Below, piece after piece: positions 60,404-64,000 of a stretch of DNA of 64,000 nt. A program made the position numbers and the translations under genes. The DNA is from Streptomyces sp. AJS327 (GTDB lineage Bacteria; Actinomycetota; Actinomycetes; Streptomycetales; Streptomycetaceae), in contig NZ_SKBR01000004.1 of the NCBI RefSeq assembly GCF_013450295.1, positions 671,501-735,500 of the forward strand, in the 5' to 3' direction. The notes beneath the pieces are model-generated. The model saw only the letters and a program-made list of their open reading frames with translations. It was not told the origin of the DNA and did not search any database. Position 1 is the first letter of the stretch, and each line of letters starts with the position of its first letter.

Positions 60404-61752
60404 TGAGCGTGGCAGCTCAGGTCAACGAGGGCGGCCCCACGTCGCTGCTGGCCCCGGTGCTCTCCGCGTCCTGGGGCGACCCCAGGCCGTGGACGCTGGA
60501 GACCTACCGGCGGCATGACGGCTACGCCGGTCTGGCCACCGCGCTCGCGATGGACCCGGACGACCTCATCGCCTACGTCAAGGACGCGGGACTCCGCGGC
60601 CGCGGCGGCGCCGGGTTCCCCACCGGGATGAAGTGGCAGTTCATCCCGCAGGGCGACGGCAAACCGCACTACCTCGTCGTCAACGCCGACGAGTCGGAGC
60701 CGGGCACCTGCAAGGACATCCCGCTCCTCTACGCCAACCCGCACGCGCTGATCGAGGGCTGCGTCATCGCCTGTCATGCGATCCGCGCCAACCACGCCTT
60801 CATCTACCTGCGCGGCGAGGTCGTTCCGGTGCTGCGCAGGCTGCACGAGGCGGTGCGCGAGGCGTACGAGGCGGGCTACCTCGGCAAGGACGCCCTCGGC
60901 CCCGGCCGGGACCTCGACCTGGTGGTGCACGCCGGCGCGGGCGCCTACATCTGCGGTGAGGAGACCGCCCTCCTCGACTCGCTGGAGGGCCGCCGCGGCC
61001 AGCCCCGGCTGCGCCCGCCCTTCCCGGCCGTGGCCGGGCTCTACGCGAGTCCCACCGTGGTGAACAACGTCGAGTCCATCGCGTCGGTTCCCGCCCTGCT
61101 GCACAAGGGCAAGGACTGGTTCCGCTCGATGGGCAGCGAGAAGTCCCCCGGCTTCACCCTGTACTCGCTCAGCGGCCACGTCGCCACCCCCGGCCAGTAC
61201 GAGGCGCCGCTCGGCATCACCCTGCGCCAGCTGCTCGACATGAGCGGCGGGATGCGCCCCGGACACCGGCTGAAGTTCTGGACCCCCGGCGGCTCGTCCA
61301 CCCCGATGCTCACCGACGAGCACCTGGACGTCCCCCTCGACTACGAGGGCGTCGGCGAGGCCGGATCCATGCTCGGCACCAAGGCCCTCCAGTGCTTCGA
61401 CGAGACCACCTGCGTGGTCCGCTGCGTCACCCGCTGGACGGAGTTCTACGCGCACGAGTCCTGCGGCAAGTGCACCCCCTGCCGCGAGGGCACGTACTGG
61501 CTGGTCCAGCTGCTGCGGGACTTCGAGGACGGCAAGGCCACCCTCTCGGACATCGACACGATCGAGGACATCGCCGACAACATCAACGGCAAGTCCTTCT
61601 GCGCGCTCGGCGACGGCGCCGCGGCGTGTATCGCCTCCTCCCTCCAGCACTTCAGGGACGAGTACGAGCGCCACGTCACCGAGGGCGGCTGCCCCTTCGA
61701 CCCCACCCGCTCCACCGTATGGGCCGACTCCCGCATGGAGGTCACCGCATGA
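60403..61752 (+). CDS. nuoF: NADH-quinone oxidoreductase subunit F
   Basis: A 449-residue NADH-binding subunit: GLRGRGGAGFPTGMKW (NADH/FMN site), VVNADESEPGTCKD, GAGAYICGEETALLDSLEG (FMN), and ESCGKCTPCREG with Cys ligands of a 4Fe-4S cluster. The ATG at 60403 is preferred to the GTG at 60400, as GGAGGG is then six bases away. It ends four bases into nuoG. Confidence 0.96.
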   Translation: MSVAAQVNEGGPTSLLAPVLSASWGDPRPWTLETYRRHDGYAGLATALAMDPDDLIAYVKDAGLRGRGGAGFPTGMKWQFIPQGDGKPHYLVVNADESEPGTCKDIPLLYANPHALIEGCVIACHAIRANHAFIYLRGEVVPVLRRLHEAVREAYEAGYLGKDALGPGRDLDLVVHAGAGAYICGEETALLDSLEGRRGQPRLRPPFPAVAGLYASPTVVNNVESIASVPALLHKGKDWFRSMGSEKSPGFTLYSLSGHVATPGQYEAPLGITLRQLLDMSGGMRPGHRLKFWTPGGSSTPMLTDEHLDVPLDYEGVGEAGSMLGTKALQCFDETTCVVRCVTRWTEFYAHESCGKCTPCREGTYWLVQLLRDFEDGKATLSDIDTIEDIADNINGKSFCALGDGAAACIASSLQHFRDEYERHVTEGGCPFDPTRSTVWADSRMEVTA

Positions 61753-64000
61753 CCGCGCCCCCGTCCACGACGCCATCCCCCAGCGGAGGAGGGGACGCCG
61801 CGGCGCCGCCGGAGGAGCTGGTGACGCTCACCATCGACGGCGCCGAGATCTCCGTGCCCAAGGGAACCCTGGTCATCCGCGCCGCCGAGCAACTGGGCAT
61901 CGAGATCCCCCGGTTCTGCGACCACCCGCTGCTCGACCCGGCCGGAGCCTGCCGCCAGTGCATCGTCGAGGTCGAGGGCCAGCGCAAGCCCATGGCCTCC
62001 TGCACCATCCAGTGCACCGACGGCATGGTCGTCAAGTCCCAGCTCTCCTCGGACGTCGCGGAGAAGTCCCAGCGCGGGGTGATGGAGCTGCTGCTCATCA
62101 ACCACCCGCTGGACTGCCCCGTCTGCGACAAGGGCGGCGAGTGCCCGCTCCAGAACCAGGCGATGTCCGCCGGAAGCGCCACCTCCCGCTTCGAGGGCCG
62201 CAAGCGCACCTTCGAGAAGCCGGTCCCCGTCAACACGCAGGTGCTGCTGGACCGGGAGCGGTGCGTGCTCTGCGCGCGCTGCACCCGCTTCTCCCAGCAG
62301 ATCGCGGGCGACCCGATGATCGAGCTGCTGGAGCGCGGCGCCCTCCAGCAGGTCGGCACTGGCGAGGACGACCCCCTGGAGTCGTACTTCTCCGGCAACA
62401 TCATCCAGATCTGCCCGGTCGGCGCGCTCACCTCCGCCGCCTACCGCTTCCGCTCCCGCCCCTTCGACCTGGTCTCCTCGCCCAGCGTCTGTGAGCACTG
62501 CTCCGGGGGCTGCGCCACCCGCACAGACCACCGCCGCGGCAAGGTCATGCGGCGCCTCGCCTCCGAGGACCCCGAGGTCAACGAGGAGTGGCTCTGCGAC
62601 AAGGGCCGCTTCGGCTTCCGGTACGCCCAGCGCCCCGACCGCCTCACCACCCCGCTGATCCGCGACGCCGACGGCGAGCTGCGGCAGGCGAGTTGGCCCG
62701 AGGCGCTGGAGGCGGCGGCGCGCGGCCTGGAAGCCGCCGGCGCGCGCGGGACGGAGGGCGGCTCCCGGGCCGGGGTCCTCACCGGCGGGCGACTGACCGT
62801 CGAGGACTCCTACGCCTACGCCAAGTTCGCCCGGGCCGTCCTGCGCACCAACAACGTCGACTTCCGCGCCCGCCGTCACTCCGCCGAGGAGGCGGAGTTC
62901 CTCGCCGCCCGCGTCGCCGGACGCGGACGCGACCTCGACGGCGGCGGCCTCACCTACTCCACCCTGGAGGCCGCACCCAGCGTGCTGCTGGTCGGCCTGG
63001 AGGCGGAGGAGGAGGCGCCCGGCGTCTTCCTGCGGCTGCGCAAGGCGTGGCGGAAACACGGTCAGCGCACCTTCGCCATCGCCAGCCACGCCACCCGCGG
63101 CCTGGAGAAGGCGGGCGGCACCCTGCTGCCCGCCGCGCCCGGCACCGAGACGGAGTGGCTGGACGCCCTCTCCGGCGGCGTCGGCCTGGAGGAGCTGGGC
63201 CAGCGCACCGCCGAGGCCCTGCGCGAGGAGGGCGCGGTGATCGCCGTCGGGGAGCGGCTGGCCGCCGTGCCCGGCGGACTCAGCGCCGCCGCGCGCGCCG
63301 CCACCGCCACCGGCGCCACCCTGGTGTGGATTCCGCGCCGGGCGGGCGAGCGGGGCGCCGTCGAGACCGGCGCCTTCCCGGCGCTGCTGCCCGGCGCCCG
63401 CCCCGCCCACGACCCGCGCGCCCGCGCCGAGGTCGCCCGGGCCTGGGGCGTCGCCGAACTCCCGGCGGAGCCGGGCCGGGACACCACCGGCATCATCGAC
63501 GGCGTGCTGGCGGGCGAGCTGTCCGCGCTGGTCGTCGGCGGCGTCGAACCCGACGACCTGCCGGACCCGGCCCGCGCCCTGCGCGCCCTGGACGAGGCCG
63601 AGTTCGTGGTCAGCCTGGAGCTGCGGCCCGGCGCCGTCACCGAACGCGCCGACGTGGTCTTCCCCGTCGCCGCGGTCGCCGAGAAGGCGGGCACCTTCCT
63701 CAACTGGGAGGGCCGGGCCCGCCCGTTCGAGGCCGCGATCAAGCCGGACCAGATGACCCGCCGCCACGTCCAGCCGGACGCCCGGGTGCTGCACATGCTC
63801 GCCGACGCCCTCGACGCGCACCTCGGCCTCCCCGACGTGCGCACCATCCGGGCCGAGGTCGAGCGGCTGGGCCACTGGGAACCCGGTGAGGTCACCGCGC
63901 CCCAGCAGCCCGCCCGGTCGCTGCCGCAGCCGCGCGACGGGCAGGCGGTGCTCGCCGGGCACCGCCTCCTCCTCGACGACGGCCTCCTCCAGCAGGGCGA
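61749..64000 (+). CDS. nuoG: NADH-quinone oxidoreductase subunit G (cut by window end)
   Basis: The first ~750 residues of NuoG. Residues ~20-100 are a ferredoxin-like 2Fe-2S domain (RFCDHPLLDPAGACRQCIVEVEG, KPMASCTIQC), then a 4Fe-4S part (NHPLDCPVCDKGGECPLQNQAM, RCVLCARCTRF, IIQICPVGALT), then a molybdopterin oxidoreductase-like domain with VCEHCSGGCATRTDHRRGKVMRR. The molybdopterin domain has no catalytic cofactor in NDH-1. The frame is open to the end of the window. Confidence 0.96.
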   Translation, partial: MTAPPSTTPSPSGGGDAAAPPEELVTLTIDGAEISVPKGTLVIRAAEQLGIEIPRFCDHPLLDPAGACRQCIVEVEGQRKPMASCTIQCTDGMVVKSQLSSDVAEKSQRGVMELLLINHPLDCPVCDKGGECPLQNQAMSAGSATSRFEGRKRTFEKPVPVNTQVLLDRERCVLCARCTRFSQQIAGDPMIELLERGALQQVGTGEDDPLESYFSGNIIQICPVGALTSAAYRFRSRPFDLVSSPSVCEHCSGGCATRTDHRRGKVMRRLASEDPEVNEEWLCDKGRFGFRYAQRPDRLTTPLIRDADGELRQASWPEALEAAARGLEAAGARGTEGGSRAGVLTGGRLTVEDSYAYAKFARAVLRTNNVDFRARRHSAEEAEFLAARVAGRGRDLDGGGLTYSTLEAAPSVLLVGLEAEEEAPGVFLRLRKAWRKHGQRTFAIASHATRGLEKAGGTLLPAAPGTETEWLDALSGGVGLEELGQRTAEALREEGAVIAVGERLAAVPGGLSAAARAATATGATLVWIPRRAGERGAVETGAFPALLPGARPAHDPRARAEVARAWGVAELPAEPGRDTTGIIDGVLAGELSALVVGGVEPDDLPDPARALRALDEAEFVVSLELRPGAVTERADVVFPVAAVAEKAGTFLNWEGRARPFEAAIKPDQMTRRHVQPDARVLHMLADALDAHLGLPDVRTIRAEVERLGHWEPGEVTAPQQPARSLPQPRDGQAVLAGHRLLLDDGLLQQG

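Overview
The window is 64 kb of very GC-rich chromosome from a filamentous actinomycete, almost certainly a Streptomyces or close relative. The evidence is the codon bias, the Scr1-type XRE/DUF397 regulator pairs, a DUF1707 protein, a futalosine-pathway menaquinone locus (mqnA, mqnC, menG, menJ), an actinobacterial type VII (ESX) secretion locus and a nuoA-G operon start. No tRNA, rRNA, CRISPR array, transposase or integrase was seen.

Layout. About 0-6.6 kb is accessory. It has the end of a pentapeptide-repeat gene; a minus-strand pair of a 56-residue peptide gene and a HExxH-motif protein that looks like a minimal, undescribed RiPP system; a five-gene minus-strand run of small proteins ending in a Nudix hydrolase; and two Scr1-type XRE regulators with three DUF397-type small proteins. 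About 6.6-12.8 kb holds single genes and divergent regulator/enzyme pairs: CPBP protease, alpha/beta hydrolase with HTH regulator, RidA with TetR, DUF1707 protein, baeRF2-like protein. About 12.9-24 kb holds a sugar-porter MFS with an odd acidic loop, a three-subunit molybdenum hydroxylase of the PaoABC type, a hotdog thioesterase, an ArsR-like regulator divergent from an MFS transporter, an SRPBCC protein and a TauD-type dioxygenase. About 24-31.6 kb carries a large zinc-ribbon membrane protein, then an operon that matches L-carnitine catabolism (beta-keto acid cleavage enzyme, carnitine dehydrogenase, thioesterase) next to an unusual XRE-TetR fusion regulator.

About 32.2-46.1 kb is a type VII secretion locus on the plus strand: two WXG100-like proteins, a DUF6507-like protein, a polymorphic toxin with a PD-(D/E)XK-like tip, a probable immunity protein, a small membrane protein, EccD, a MinD/ParA-like ATPase, EccC and a DUF6177 protein. 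EccB, EccE and the mycosin protease are not present. 

About 46.1-64 kb is core respiratory metabolism: menJ, menG, mqnC, a Ser/Thr kinase and mqnA on the minus strand, a cold-shock gene, an NlpC/P60 hydrolase and nuoA to nuoG (cut by the window end). Menaquinone made and tailored by the first group is the electron acceptor of the NDH-1 complex encoded by the second. A Rex-like operator lies in front of nuoA.

All calls come from reading the translated sequence and the DNA. No database search was run, so family names rest on recognised motifs and gene order.
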